Below the pieces are notes generated by a model, which was not told the DNA's origin, searched no databases, and saw only the letters and a list, made by a program, of their open reading frames with translations. A program made the translations under genes and the position numbers. Of a stretch of 64,000 bases of DNA, positions 26,199-35,083 are shown in pieces. Source of the stretch: Streptomyces caatingaensis (GTDB lineage: Bacteria > Actinomycetota > Actinomycetes > Streptomycetales > Streptomycetaceae); contig NZ_LFXA01000014.1 of the NCBI RefSeq assembly GCF_001187435.1, positions 124,001-188,000 on the forward strand, read 5' to 3'. The first letter of the stretch is position 1. Every line of letters starts with the position of its first letter.

Positions 26199-28256
26199 CT
26201 AGGGCCGGCCGAGGGCGGGGTCGCTCACGCCCGGGGCCCCGGTCTCCACATGCCCGGCGAAGCCGCGCCGGAAGGCGGGATCCTCCCGCGAGGTCACCGT
26301 CACGTCGTACCAGCGCCCGGCGGCGCGCGGGCGCACCGTGTGCCGTACGGCGGCGCCCGCGCCCACCGTCAGGGTCTCGGCCGGGGCGCCGTAGGCACAG
26401 GTCACCGTCAGACGACGGGCCTCCGGGCCGGGGTTGGCCAGCGTCAGCACCAGCCCGCCGGTGGCCGCGTCATGACGGGCCGTCACCTCGGGGCCGGTGC
26501 TCCTCCCTTCGCCGCGGAAGGTCCGGAAGAACCCGTTCGGGCCGTGCACGGTCAGGTCGTAGACGCCGTGCGAGTACGCCGTGTTCCAGGTGTCCTCGAT
26601 CCGCCGGCCGGCCCCGGCGGTGTAGGTCCACGGCCCGTCCGTCCGGTTGCCCGAGGTGACCAGGAACTGCGCGCCCGCGTCGGGGCCGCCGCCGAAGGCC
26701 AGGGTGATCCGGCCCGTGGCGGGGGCCGTCGTGGCGTCGGTGAACGGGGCGTAGCGCAGCGGCCGGGCGGGGCGGGTGCCCGGCTCCTGGCGGGGCAGGG
26801 CGCCGACGGCGGGTGGCCTGGGGACGTAGTCGGGGTGACGTGTGCGGTCCGGCGGCTCGTACCCGGCCGTGGACGGCAGCGAGGCCGGTGCCGTGTGCGC
26901 CCGGCTGAAGTCGAAGGCCGAGGTCAGGTCGCCGCACACGGCCCGCCGCCAGGGCGAGATGTTCGGCTCGCGCACGCCGAAGCGGTGCTCCATGAAGCGG
27001 ATGACGGAGGTGTGGTCGAAGACCTCGGAGCACACGTAACCGCCGGTGCTCCAGGGCGAGACGACCAGCATCGGCACGCGCTGGCCGAGCCCGTAGGGGC
27101 CCGCCACGTGCCCGAGGTCCCCCTTGAAGAGGTCGGCCGTCACGTCCGCGGTGGAGCGGCCCCGGTCCGCGTTCGCGGGCGGGAACGGGGGGACGACATG
27201 GTCGAAGAAGCCGTCGTTCTCGTCGTAGGTGATGAACAGCACCGTCCGGCTCCACACCTCGGGGTCGGAGGTGAGCGCGTCCAGCACCTGCGCGATGTAC
27301 CAGGCGCCGTAGTTGACCGGCCAGTTGGGGTGCTCGCTGAACGCCTCGGGGGCGGCGATCCAGGAGATCTGCGGCAGCCGGCGGGCCTTCACGTCGGCTC
27401 TGAGCACGTCGAAGAGTCCCTCGCCGCGCTTGGCGTGCGTGCCGGTGCGGGCCTTCTCGTACAGCGGGTCGCCGGGCTTCGCGCCGCGGAACGCGTCGAA
27501 GTACAGCAGCGAGTTGTCGCCGTAGTTGCCGATGTACGGGTCGCCCGTCCAGCCCCAGTGGCCCGCGGCGTCCAGGCCGTCGCCCGCGTCCTGGTAGACC
27601 TTCCAGGACACGCCCGCCTTCTCCAGGCGCTCGGGGTACGTCGTCCAGCCATAGCCCTTCTCCTCGTTGCCCAGGACCGGGCCGCCGCCCTTGCCGTCGT
27701 TGCCGGTGTATCCGGTCCACAGGTAGTAGCGGTTGGGGTCGGTGGAGCCGATGAACGAGCAGTGGTAGGCGTCGCACACCGTGAACGCGTCGGCGAGCGC
27801 GTAGTGGAAGGGGATGTCCTCGCGCGTGAGGTACGCCATGGTGGTGGCGGTCTTGGCGGGCACCCACCGGTCGTACCTGCCGCCGTTGAAGGCGCGCTGC
27901 CCGCCGGCCCAGTCGTGGTTGAGGTCCTGGATGAACTGCATCCCCAGGTTGTCCGCCTCGGGCCGGAACGGCAGCACCTCGCGGGCGCCGTCCGGCTGGT
28001 GCCACACCGGCTTTCCCGTCGGCAGCGTCACCGGGTGCGGGTCGCCGAAGCCGCGCACACCCCTCAGCGCCCCGAAGTAGTGGTCGAAGGACCGGTTCTC
28101 CTGCATCAGGACGACGATGTGCTCGACGTCGCGGACGCTGCCGGTGCGCCGGCGGGCGGGGATGGCGGCGGCGTGGTCGATGCTCTGCGACAGGGCGGCG
28201 AAGGCGGCCGTCCCGCCGGCGAGCCGGAGGAAGCGCCGGCGGTCGATCTCTCCCAT
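26199..28256 (-). CDS. Phosphocholine-specific phospholipase C (Tat-exported, acid-phosphatase superfamily)
   Basis: A 685-residue protein. The N-terminus has a Tat signal 'DRRRFLRLAGGTAAFAAL'. The catalytic domain starts 'DVEHIVVLMQENRSFDHYFGALRGVRGFGDP', the hallmark of bacterial phospholipase C of the PlcC/PlcH family, and later has 'VLFITYDENDGFFDHVVPP' and 'GLGQRVPMLVVSPWSTGG'. Two beta-rich domains follow at the C-terminus, as in family members. It should hydrolyse phosphatidylcholine or sphingomyelin outside the cell, possibly for phosphate. Starts at ATG 28256, or at TTG 28262. Confidence 0.93.
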   Translation of the reverse strand: MGEIDRRRFLRLAGGTAAFAALSQSIDHAAAIPARRRTGSVRDVEHIVVLMQENRSFDHYFGALRGVRGFGDPHPVTLPTGKPVWHQPDGAREVLPFRPEADNLGMQFIQDLNHDWAGGQRAFNGGRYDRWVPAKTATTMAYLTREDIPFHYALADAFTVCDAYHCSFIGSTDPNRYYLWTGYTGNDGKGGGPVLGNEEKGYGWTTYPERLEKAGVSWKVYQDAGDGLDAAGHWGWTGDPYIGNYGDNSLLYFDAFRGAKPGDPLYEKARTGTHAKRGEGLFDVLRADVKARRLPQISWIAAPEAFSEHPNWPVNYGAWYIAQVLDALTSDPEVWSRTVLFITYDENDGFFDHVVPPFPPANADRGRSTADVTADLFKGDLGHVAGPYGLGQRVPMLVVSPWSTGGYVCSEVFDHTSVIRFMEHRFGVREPNISPWRRAVCGDLTSAFDFSRAHTAPASLPSTAGYEPPDRTRHPDYVPRPPAVGALPRQEPGTRPARPLRYAPFTDATTAPATGRITLAFGGGPDAGAQFLVTSGNRTDGPWTYTAGAGRRIEDTWNTAYSHGVYDLTVHGPNGFFRTFRGEGRSTGPEVTARHDAATGGLVLTLANPGPEARRLTVTCAYGAPAETLTVGAGAAVRHTVRPRAAGRWYDVTVTSREDPAFRRGFAGHVETGAPGVSDPALGRP

Positions 28257-28429
28257 GGGCAAGGTGACCTCTGTGGTGTCGGGGGACGGAAGCGGAAGAA
28301 GCGCCCCCAGGACAGCGGGACATGCCGAAGGGGCAGTGGCCTCACTGTGACGCCGGACGGTACGGGAGGGGAACAGGGAGTTTCGGCCCGTCGCTCAGGC
28401 GCGCCCCGCCGCGGCGGGGCCGCACCTCG

Positions 28430-29041
28430 TCACGGCCCCGCGCGCTCTTCCCGCCGGCGCAGGGCGCCCGCGACGACCGCCGTCACGGCCTGGCGGACGT
28501 CCTCGGCCCGTGGCGGGGTGCCCGTGCGGTCGGCGAAGAGCAGGTGGCCGGTGCCGACGAGGGCGGGTGCGAGGACGGCGACGTCGGCGTCCGCGGCGAG
28601 GCGGCCCGCGTCCCGCTCGGCGGCGAGGTAGCCGGCGAGCACGGCCGTGGCCTCCGTGAGCAGCGGGATGCCGGCCGGGGTGACCGCGCGCAGCCGGGCG
28701 CGCAGGCCGTCGCGGGAGGTGACGAGGCCGACGATCGCCACGGCGACCGACTCGAACAGCGTCGTGAGCGCGTCGGTGAGGTTGCCGGCCACGGTGCCGG
28801 TGCCGGTGGCCGCGCGCAGGGCGGCGGCCAGGTCGTCGAGGCGGGCGACGCGGTCCCGCACGAGCTCGGCGAGGAAGGCGTCGAAGTCGGGGAAGTGCCG
28901 GTGCAGTACGCCCTTGGCGCAGCCCGCCTCGGTGGTGACCGCCCGGCTGGTGAGGGCGTCGGGCCCGTCGCGGAGCAGGACGCGCTCGGCGGCGGTGAAC
29001 AGTTGGCGGCGCGGGTCGCGGATGGCCACTCCGGTCGGCAC
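28430..29041 (-). CDS. TetR-family transcriptional regulator
   Basis: A 203-residue regulator with a helix-turn-helix 'RRQLFTAAERVLLRDGPDALTSRAVTTEAGCAKGVLHRHFPDFDAFLAEL'. It is divergent from the methyltransferase gene, and a palindrome lies over that gene's start, so it probably represses the methyltransferase and itself. GTG start at 29041 after GAGGGAG. Confidence 0.88.
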   Translation of the reverse strand: MPTGVAIRDPRRQLFTAAERVLLRDGPDALTSRAVTTEAGCAKGVLHRHFPDFDAFLAELVRDRVARLDDLAAALRAATGTGTVAGNLTDALTTLFESVAVAIVGLVTSRDGLRARLRAVTPAGIPLLTEATAVLAGYLAAERDAGRLAADADVAVLAPALVGTGHLLFADRTGTPPRAEDVRQAVTAVVAGALRRREERAGP

Positions 29042-29075
29042 AGGTCTCCCTCATGTCGTCTGCGGTGCCCGGTCG

Positions 29076-29121
29076 TTGACGAGTGGGCACCTGTCCATCA
29101 TAGTGGGCGCATGCCCACGAT
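29076..29121 (+). promoter_or_regulatory. Promoter with overlapping palindrome; probable leaderless start
   Basis: TTGACG (29076-29081), a 17-bp spacer and CATAGT (29099-29104) place the transcription start near 29111, the A of the methyltransferase ATG, and no SD precedes it. A perfect GTGGGC-N4-GCCCAC palindrome (29103-29118) overlaps the -10 box and start codon; with one mismatch it extends to 29100-29121. It is a likely TetR operator. Confidence 0.55.
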
Positions 29122-29935
29122 ACCTCCGGACCGGACCCCGCCGTCCGGCCGTTCCCCCGAAGCGTCCCATCAACAGCGGGACATGGCCGAGTCGTTCGGC
29201 TCCGACGCCGAACGCTACGACCGCGCCCGGCCGCGCTACCCCGACGCCCTGATCGAGCGGATCGTCGCGGGCAGCCCCGGCCCCGCCGTCCTCGACGTCG
29301 GCTGCGGCACCGGCATCGCCGCCCGGCAGTTCCGGGCGGCGGGCTGCACGGTCCTCGGCGTCGACGCCGACGCGCGCATGGCCGCGTTCGCCCGCCGCGC
29401 CGGGCTGGAGACCGAGGTGGCGCCCTTCGAGACCTGGGACGCCCGCGGCCGGGTGTTCGACGCGGTCGTCGCCGCCCAGACCTGGCACTGGATCGACCCC
29501 GTCGCCGGAGCGGCCAGGGCCGCCGCGGTCCTGCGGCCCGGCGGCCGGCTCGCCGCCCTCTGGAACGTCTTCCGGCCGTCGCCCCGCGTGGCGGAGGCCT
29601 TCGCCGCCGTCCACCGCCGCGTCGTCCCCGACGCCCCCCTCAACCCCTGGACCGCAACAGCCCCCGACGCCCTCCTCGACAGGGCCGCCGACGGCATGCG
29701 CCGCGCCGGCGCCTTCGGTGCGCCGGAACGCTGGTGCGTCCCGTGGGAGCGCCCGTACACCCGCGCGCAGTGGCTCGACCAGCTCCCCACGAGCGGTCTC
29801 ACGGCCCGGCTCTCCCCGGCCGCCCTGGAGGAACTGCTCGCCGCCACCGGGGCGGCCGTCGATGCCATGGGGGGCTCCTTCACGATGCGTTACGAGGCGA
29901 TCGCGGTCACCGCCGTACGAACCGGCGCACCCTGA
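29111..29935 (+). CDS. Class I SAM-dependent methyltransferase
   Basis: A 274-residue methyltransferase with motif I 'VLDVGCGTGIAARQF', motif II region 'LGVDADARMAAFARRAG', and 'FDAVVAAQTWHWIDPVAGAARAAAVLRPGGRLAALWN', the pattern of the Methyltransf_11 family. The substrate is unknown. It is divergent from a TetR gene and probably derepressed by that regulator's ligand. The ATG at 29111 appears to coincide with the transcription start. Confidence 0.88.
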   Translation: MPTIPPDRTPPSGRSPEASHQQRDMAESFGSDAERYDRARPRYPDALIERIVAGSPGPAVLDVGCGTGIAARQFRAAGCTVLGVDADARMAAFARRAGLETEVAPFETWDARGRVFDAVVAAQTWHWIDPVAGAARAAAVLRPGGRLAALWNVFRPSPRVAEAFAAVHRRVVPDAPLNPWTATAPDALLDRAADGMRRAGAFGAPERWCVPWERPYTRAQWLDQLPTSGLTARLSPAALEELLAATGAAVDAMGGSFTMRYEAIAVTAVRTGAP

Positions 29936-30096
29936 CCCGGCGTTGACCGCCCCCGCCCAACTCCATCCGGCGGATACCGAGTTGCCGGACGCTCTTGCTA
30001 CACAGGAGGTGACCCCCCGCGGCCGATGTGACCTTTCCGGCCGCATAAGTGATCATTTACGGGTCGCACCGTTCCGTTCCACCGAAGTGAGGCCCC

Positions 30097-30831
30097 GTGA
30101 AATCCCGTACCCCCGGTGTCGTGTGCACCGCCGCGCTGCTCGCCGTCGTCGTGACGGGATGCTCGGGGTCCCAGGACGACAAGGCCGGCGGCGGCGCGCC
30201 CGCCGGGACCGCCCGGGCGGCGCTGGACACCCTGGCCGTCAAGGCGCCCGCGTCCAAGGCCGGTTACGACCGCGAGGGCAAGTTCGGCCGGGCCTGGTCC
30301 GACAAGACCGACGCCCCCGGCTCCGGGAACCGCTGCGACACCCGCAACGACATCCTGGCCCGCGACCTCGTCGGCGCCCGCAACGACGGCTCCTCGGCCT
30401 GCGTCATCGCCTCCGGCACCCTCGACGACCCCTACACCGGCCGGAAGATACGGTTCAAGCGCGGCACCGGCACGTCCTCCGCCGTGCAGATCGACCACGT
30501 CGTCGCCCTCGGCCAGGCATGGGTCTCCGGCGCGCAGAAGATCGGCCAGCGGAAGCGCGAGGCGCTGGCCAACGACCCGCTCAACCTGATAGCGGCCGAC
30601 GGGCCGGCCAACGGACAGAAGTCCGACCAGGACGCCTCCAGGTGGCTGCCGAAGAACACCGCGTTCCAGTGCGCCTACGTGGCCCGCCAGATCGCCGTGA
30701 AGAAGAAGTACGGACTCACGGTCAACCCGGGGGAGAAGGACGCGATGGCCCGCGTCCTGAAGACCTGCCCCAACGAGAAGCTCCCGGCCGACGGCGCCGC
30801 CGGCGTGGCCCTCAAGCCCGTCGGGAAGTAG
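30097..30831 (+). CDS. Lipoprotein HNH nuclease (DUF1524/GmrSD-like C-terminal domain)
   Basis: A 244-residue protein with a lipobox 'VVVTGCSGS' for membrane anchoring. The nuclease part has 'VQIDHVVALGQAWVSGA', 'ANDPLNLIAADGPANGQKSDQDASRWLP' and 'CAYVARQIAVKKKYGL', the DUF1524-type HNH signature (DHxxxL...NL...N..K). Streptomyces secrete such nucleases into the envelope for nutrient or competition roles. The GTG at 30097 follows GTGAGG. Confidence 0.88.
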   Translation: MKSRTPGVVCTAALLAVVVTGCSGSQDDKAGGGAPAGTARAALDTLAVKAPASKAGYDREGKFGRAWSDKTDAPGSGNRCDTRNDILARDLVGARNDGSSACVIASGTLDDPYTGRKIRFKRGTGTSSAVQIDHVVALGQAWVSGAQKIGQRKREALANDPLNLIAADGPANGQKSDQDASRWLPKNTAFQCAYVARQIAVKKKYGLTVNPGEKDAMARVLKTCPNEKLPADGAAGVALKPVGK

Positions 30832-30866
30832 CCCCGGCCCACGGCCCGCCCGGCCGGACCGCCGGA

Positions 30867-32624
30867 TCACCGCCCGGTGTCCAGCAGATGCGGCAGACCC
30901 AGCCGCCAGCGCTCCTTGTCCACCGCTCTGGCCAGGGCGAACTCGGGTGCCTCGTAGCCCTTGAAGGTGCGCACCCCGGCCCCGTCCGCGCCGCCCGCCG
31001 CCGCCAGCACACCGGCGGCGGCCCGGCGGCCCGCCTCGTTCGCCGTCTCCATCGTCGCGAAGTCGACGTTGCTGTACGTGCGCACCCAGTCCCCGGCCAG
31101 GAAGAGGTTGCCGACCGCGGTCACGGCCTCCGGGCGCAGGTCCCAGGAGCCGGTGGTGTTCATCAGGAACGGGTCGTCGTTGCGCAGTCCGTCGGCGCCC
31201 TCGGAGATCGCCTCGTCCAGGTACCAGGAGTGCAGCGACGAGTCGGGCAGGACGGCGGCCCCGAGGTGCGCCCGCAGCTGCGCCCACACCTCGCGGGCGA
31301 CCTCGGCGCGCGTGCACTGCCGGGCCGGCCTGCCGTAGAGGACGCCCGGGGTGTCCCAGTCCGAGACGACCACCGACAGCGACTCCCGGGCCAGTCCGTC
31401 GCCCCACGTCCGCTCGAAGGGGGCGCGCCACAGCTTGGACTGGTCGATCGAGACCAGCTTCCAGGGCGAGTCGACGTGGGCGACATGACCGGCGATGACG
31501 TCCGCCGGACGGCGCAGGAAGAACTGCACGCCGCTGCACCACGTCTGCTGGAGCCCGTCCATCGCCGCCAGCCGGGGGTCGGCCGCACGCAGCGCCGGGT
31601 TCCACAGCCGCACGGCGCGGTCGGACGGCACGGCGACGACGAACCAGTCGGCGTCGACGCGTTCGGTCCCGCCGCGGGCGGTGCGCGTGGCCGCCCAGGC
31701 GACGCGGCCCCGCTGCGGCTCCAGCCGCTCGACGGCGCTGCCGAAGACGAAGCGCACGCCGAGCGCGCGCAGATGGTCCACCCAGGGGTCGATCCACGCC
31801 TCGCTGGTGGGCCCGTCGAGGACGGCGTCGGCGGGGCCGTCGGTGCCGCGCCCGAGGGCGTCGTAGAGCAGGGCCTCGTACCCCTGGCCGCAGGTGCGGC
31901 TGCTGGCGGTCGCAGGACGCAGCGCCTGGAGCAACTGGACGTTGCCGCCCAGCACTTGCTGGTACTCCCGCGACATCCGCCCGGCGCGGATGAAGTCCCA
32001 CCACGGGACGTACTCCCACTGCCCGAACAGGCGCTCGCGGCAGCTGGTGAAGAGGATCACGAGCTGCCGGGCGTAGAACAGGGTCTCCCCGGGCGGGAGC
32101 GCGAACGCCTCCTCCAGCGCGCCGGCGAGCGAGCGCACCAGCAGCCCGGGGTCGGACAGGGCCGCGGTCCACGGCCGCAGGGGGAGGGTGACGGAGCGGC
32201 GGCCGCCGGCGCGGGCGAACTCGACCCGGTCGACGGCCACGAGGTTGCCGTGCACCGTCCCGCCGCCGGCGAGCGGGATGCGCCGGAGCGTGTCCGGGAG
32301 GTTGTGGTAGAAGCCGAAGACGGCGCGGAGGCCGTGCTCGCCGGGCAGGCCGCGGCGGCCGCCGGTGCCGCTGTGCGGGACGTACAGCGAGCGCGACTTG
32401 CCGCCGGCGACGGAGCGGCGCTCGTGGACCGTCACCTCGAAGCCGCGCTCGGCCAGTTCGTGCGCGGCCGTCAGCCCGGCGACCCCCGCGCCGAAGACCG
32501 CCACCCGCCGCCCGCCGCCTTCCGCGGCCCGCGCGCGCCGGGGGCGGGCCAGCCCCAGCCCGGCCGCCCCGCCCGCCAGCACCGCGCGCCGCGGGATCCC
32601 CGTCTCCTCCGCTGCCTCGGCCAT
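30867..32624 (-). CDS. FAD-dependent amine oxidase/phytoene desaturase-like flavoprotein
   Basis: A 585-residue flavoprotein. A Tat-like N-terminus 'IPRRAVLAGGAAGLGLARP' precedes the dinucleotide fold 'RVAVFGAGVAGLTAAHELAERGFEVTVHERRSVAGGKSRS'. The C-terminus has 'GNLFLAGDWVRTYSNVDFATMETANEAGRRAA', the second FAD motif of the desaturase/amine oxidase family. It resembles hydroxysqualene or carotenoid-modifying enzymes; the substrate is unknown because no terpene genes are adjacent. Confidence 0.85.
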   Translation of the reverse strand: MAEAAEETGIPRRAVLAGGAAGLGLARPRRARAAEGGGRRVAVFGAGVAGLTAAHELAERGFEVTVHERRSVAGGKSRSLYVPHSGTGGRRGLPGEHGLRAVFGFYHNLPDTLRRIPLAGGGTVHGNLVAVDRVEFARAGGRRSVTLPLRPWTAALSDPGLLVRSLAGALEEAFALPPGETLFYARQLVILFTSCRERLFGQWEYVPWWDFIRAGRMSREYQQVLGGNVQLLQALRPATASSRTCGQGYEALLYDALGRGTDGPADAVLDGPTSEAWIDPWVDHLRALGVRFVFGSAVERLEPQRGRVAWAATRTARGGTERVDADWFVVAVPSDRAVRLWNPALRAADPRLAAMDGLQQTWCSGVQFFLRRPADVIAGHVAHVDSPWKLVSIDQSKLWRAPFERTWGDGLARESLSVVVSDWDTPGVLYGRPARQCTRAEVAREVWAQLRAHLGAAVLPDSSLHSWYLDEAISEGADGLRNDDPFLMNTTGSWDLRPEAVTAVGNLFLAGDWVRTYSNVDFATMETANEAGRRAAAGVLAAAGGADGAGVRTFKGYEAPEFALARAVDKERWRLGLPHLLDTGR

Positions 32625-32843
32625 GTCCCCTCCACCCCTGCGGCCGCCGTGGTCGCCACGACGCTACGGGCGGCTCCGGCCGGCCGGGACGGCGTCGGCG
32701 GCGGGTCCACCGAAGGGGTGGCGCGGGCGGGTGGGGCGCGGCCGCAAACGGCCCCGTTCGGGGAGACCTAGGCCCGGCGGCTGACGCGCGGTGCAGGCTT
32801 ATGCCGGAAGAGGCTGATGAGGCTGGTGTGACAAGGTGGACGC

Positions 32844-33287
32844 ATGACACACACCTGGCCCGACCATCTCGCCGTGGGCGCCGTCCGGTTCGCCCGCCCC
32901 ACCGCCAACTACGCGGCCGTCCTGGCCTTTTACGGTGACGACCTGGGCCTGCCGGTGCTCGCCTCCTTCCGCGGCCACGCGGGCTACGACGGCGTCGTCT
33001 TCGGCCTGCCCGGCACGCCCGTCCAGATGGAGATCACCCAGCACGGCACCCCGCCGCACATCCCCGACCCCGACCCCGAGAACCAGCTGGTGCTCTACCT
33101 GCGCGGGACCGCGGCGCGCGACACCGCCGCGCGCCGGATGCAGGAGCGCGGACACCGCCCCGTCGAGGCGGCCAACCCCTACTGGACCGAACACGGCGCG
33201 GTGCTGTTCGAGGACCCGGACGGCTGGGTCGTGGTGCTCGCGCCCTGGGTGTTCGGCGAGGACCCGGCGCCCGCGGCCGGCGCCTGA
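32844..33287 (+). CDS. VOC-family (glyoxalase/dioxygenase-fold) protein
   Basis: A 147-residue protein with VOC patterns: 'AVRFARPTANYAAVLAFYGDDLGLPVLASF' at the N-terminus, 'VQMEITQHG' and 'VEAANPYWTEHGAVLFEDPDGWVVVLAPW' at the C-terminus. Such proteins bind a metal for lyase or dioxygenase chemistry, or bind drugs. No activity can be assigned. It converges with the phosphatase gene, 11 bp apart. Confidence 0.85.
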   Translation: MTHTWPDHLAVGAVRFARPTANYAAVLAFYGDDLGLPVLASFRGHAGYDGVVFGLPGTPVQMEITQHGTPPHIPDPDPENQLVLYLRGTAARDTAARRMQERGHRPVEAANPYWTEHGAVLFEDPDGWVVVLAPWVFGEDPAPAAGA

Positions 33288-33298
33288 CGCGGACGCCG

Positions 33299-34405
33299 TC
33301 AGCCGCGGCGCTCGACCGCCACGACGGCCACGTCGTCCCCCAGCGCCCCGCCCGCGTGCGCCAGCAGGTCGTCGTGGATGCGGCGCACCAGCCGCCGGGG
33401 GTCGGTCTCCCGCCAGGAGGTGACCCGCTCGACCAGCGGGTAGAAGCGCCCCCGCGCGTCGCGGGTCTCCACGGCGCCGTCCGTGTACAGCAGCAGGAGG
33501 TCGCCGGGGCGGTAGGCGAAGGTCTCGGCCGCGTAGTCGTCCTCCGTCACGTCCGCCCCGCCCAGCCCCAGGGGCAGCGCCGGGTCCGTGACCGCCAGCG
33601 GGGTGGCGTTCCCGTCGCGCAGCAGCAGCGGCGGGAGGTGGCCGCAGTTGATCAGCCCGAGCACGGGCTCGTCGTCGGGGATCTCCAGGACCGCGGCCGT
33701 CACGAACGCCTCGGAGGCCTCCGGCCCCGCCTGCGGGTCCGCCGCGTCCCAGTACACGGTGTTGTGCAGGTGCGCCACCAGCCGGGGCAGCGGCGGGACG
33801 CGGTGGGCGGCCGCCCGGAAGGCGCCCAGCAGCAGCGCGGCGTCCCCCACGGCCGTCAGCCCCTTGCCGCGCACGTCGCCGATGATCAGCCGGGTGCTCC
33901 GCCGGGCCCGCGCGGCCGCGTACAGGTCGCCGCCGATCCGCGCCTCCTCCTCGGCGGCCGCGTAGAAGGACGCGATGCGCAGCGGCCCGCTGTGCGCCGG
34001 CAGCGGGCGCAGCAGCACGGACTGGGCCACGTCGGCCACCGAGCGCACCCGGACGAGCTCCCGGCGGTGGCGCTCGTGGACGCGGCGGAAGACGACGATG
34101 AACACGGAGATCACCAGGAGGGCGGCGATCTGCGCCTCGTGGTTGGAGGTGGTCAGCCCGCCGTGGAAGACCGCGATCACGACCTGGGCGGCCACGGCCA
34201 GCGCCCCGACGCAGCCGGTGGCGAACGGGCCCGCGAACGTGGCCGTGATCGCGGGGGCGACGACCAGCAGGGGGCCCAGGTGGATGTCGGGCCCGGTCAG
34301 CAGGTCCACCACCGTGATCACCACGACCAGGCCGACGGGCACGGCCGCCAGCGCGGGGTGGTGCCGGATCTCCCCGAATCCGGATGTTCGGTGCGTACGG
34401 CGCAT
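33299..34405 (-). CDS. Membrane PP2C/SpoIIE-type serine phosphatase
   Basis: A 368-residue protein. Four or so N-terminal TM segments ('PVGLVVVITVVDLL', 'GCVGALAVAAQVVIAVFHGG', 'AALLVISVFIVVF') are followed by a SpoIIE domain: 'ARIGGDLYAAAR' (GGDxY), 'RLIIGDVRGKGLTAV' (GDVxGKG), 'GLINCGHLPPLLL' (N-GH) and 'LLLLYTDGAVETRD' with 'DDVAVVAV'. All metal-binding acids are present. Such phosphatases dephosphorylate anti-anti-sigma factors, so it may feed into the sigma system about 8 kb away, though no anti-anti-sigma gene is adjacent. Confidence 0.92.
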   Translation of the reverse strand: MRRTHRTSGFGEIRHHPALAAVPVGLVVVITVVDLLTGPDIHLGPLLVVAPAITATFAGPFATGCVGALAVAAQVVIAVFHGGLTTSNHEAQIAALLVISVFIVVFRRVHERHRRELVRVRSVADVAQSVLLRPLPAHSGPLRIASFYAAAEEEARIGGDLYAAARARRSTRLIIGDVRGKGLTAVGDAALLLGAFRAAAHRVPPLPRLVAHLHNTVYWDAADPQAGPEASEAFVTAAVLEIPDDEPVLGLINCGHLPPLLLRDGNATPLAVTDPALPLGLGGADVTEDDYAAETFAYRPGDLLLLYTDGAVETRDARGRFYPLVERVTSWRETDPRRLVRRIHDDLLAHAGGALGDDVAVVAVERRG

Positions 34406-34543
34406 GTCTCCTGCTTACCCTCCCGGCGGACCGGGTGCCCGTCCGGGGAGCGGGACGGGCCGGCCGCCGGGCGGGCCCCGGGGCGGCCCGATCCGCAACG
34501 CCCGCCCTTGCCGCTGCCGGGCCGTGTCCCGCAGGATCTCCCT

Positions 34544-35083
34544 ATGATCTCGAACTCGGAGCGGAACGACGCCGGGACCGGATCGCCGGCCGCGGCCCCC
34601 GTGGTCATCGGCGAGGCGGGCAAACGCTTCGGCCTGAGCGTGGCCACCTTGCGCTACTGGGAGGAACGCGGGCTGATCCAGCCGACCGAGCGGCGCGGCG
34701 GGCGGCGGTTCTACGGGCCCGAGCAGCTGCACCGCATAGGCCTGGTGCAGATGTGGCGCGAGACGGGGCTGATGAGCCTGGACGAGATCGCGGTCGCCCT
34801 GGCCGGGGAGTCGGCGGAGCGGGACTGGCGGGAGGCGGTGCAGGGCCGCATCGACGCCATCCAGGAGCAGGTCGCCCGGCTGACCATGGCCAAGGAGCAC
34901 CTCGAACACCTCCTGAGCTGCCCCTGCGACGACCCCGCCGCGGAGTGCACCTATCTGAGCCGGGTGGTGACCGAGCGGATGCGCGGCAACCGGATCACCC
35001 CCGCCGACCTCCACGAGCGGCCGCCGCACGGCCGCGACCGGGGGACCGGCCGCGGCCCGCGCGGCCGCGTCAGCGCAGGCTGA
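34544..35083 (+). CDS. MerR-family transcriptional regulator with C-terminal cysteine cluster
   Basis: A 179-residue MerR protein: helix-turn-helix 'VVIGEAGKRFGLSVATLRYWEERGLIQPTERRGGRRFYGPEQLHRIGLVQMWRE', then a dimerisation helix and a CxCx7C cluster ('LSCPCDDPAAECTYLS') that could bind metal or sense redox. It is not a canonical SoxR, whose cluster is CX2CXCX5C. It may act on the MerR-type palindrome 2 kb away at 37046. It overlaps the asnB 3' end by 14 bp. Confidence 0.88.
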   Translation: MISNSERNDAGTGSPAAAPVVIGEAGKRFGLSVATLRYWEERGLIQPTERRGGRRFYGPEQLHRIGLVQMWRETGLMSLDEIAVALAGESAERDWREAVQGRIDAIQEQVARLTMAKEHLEHLLSCPCDDPAAECTYLSRVVTERMRGNRITPADLHERPPHGRDRGTGRGPRGRVSAG

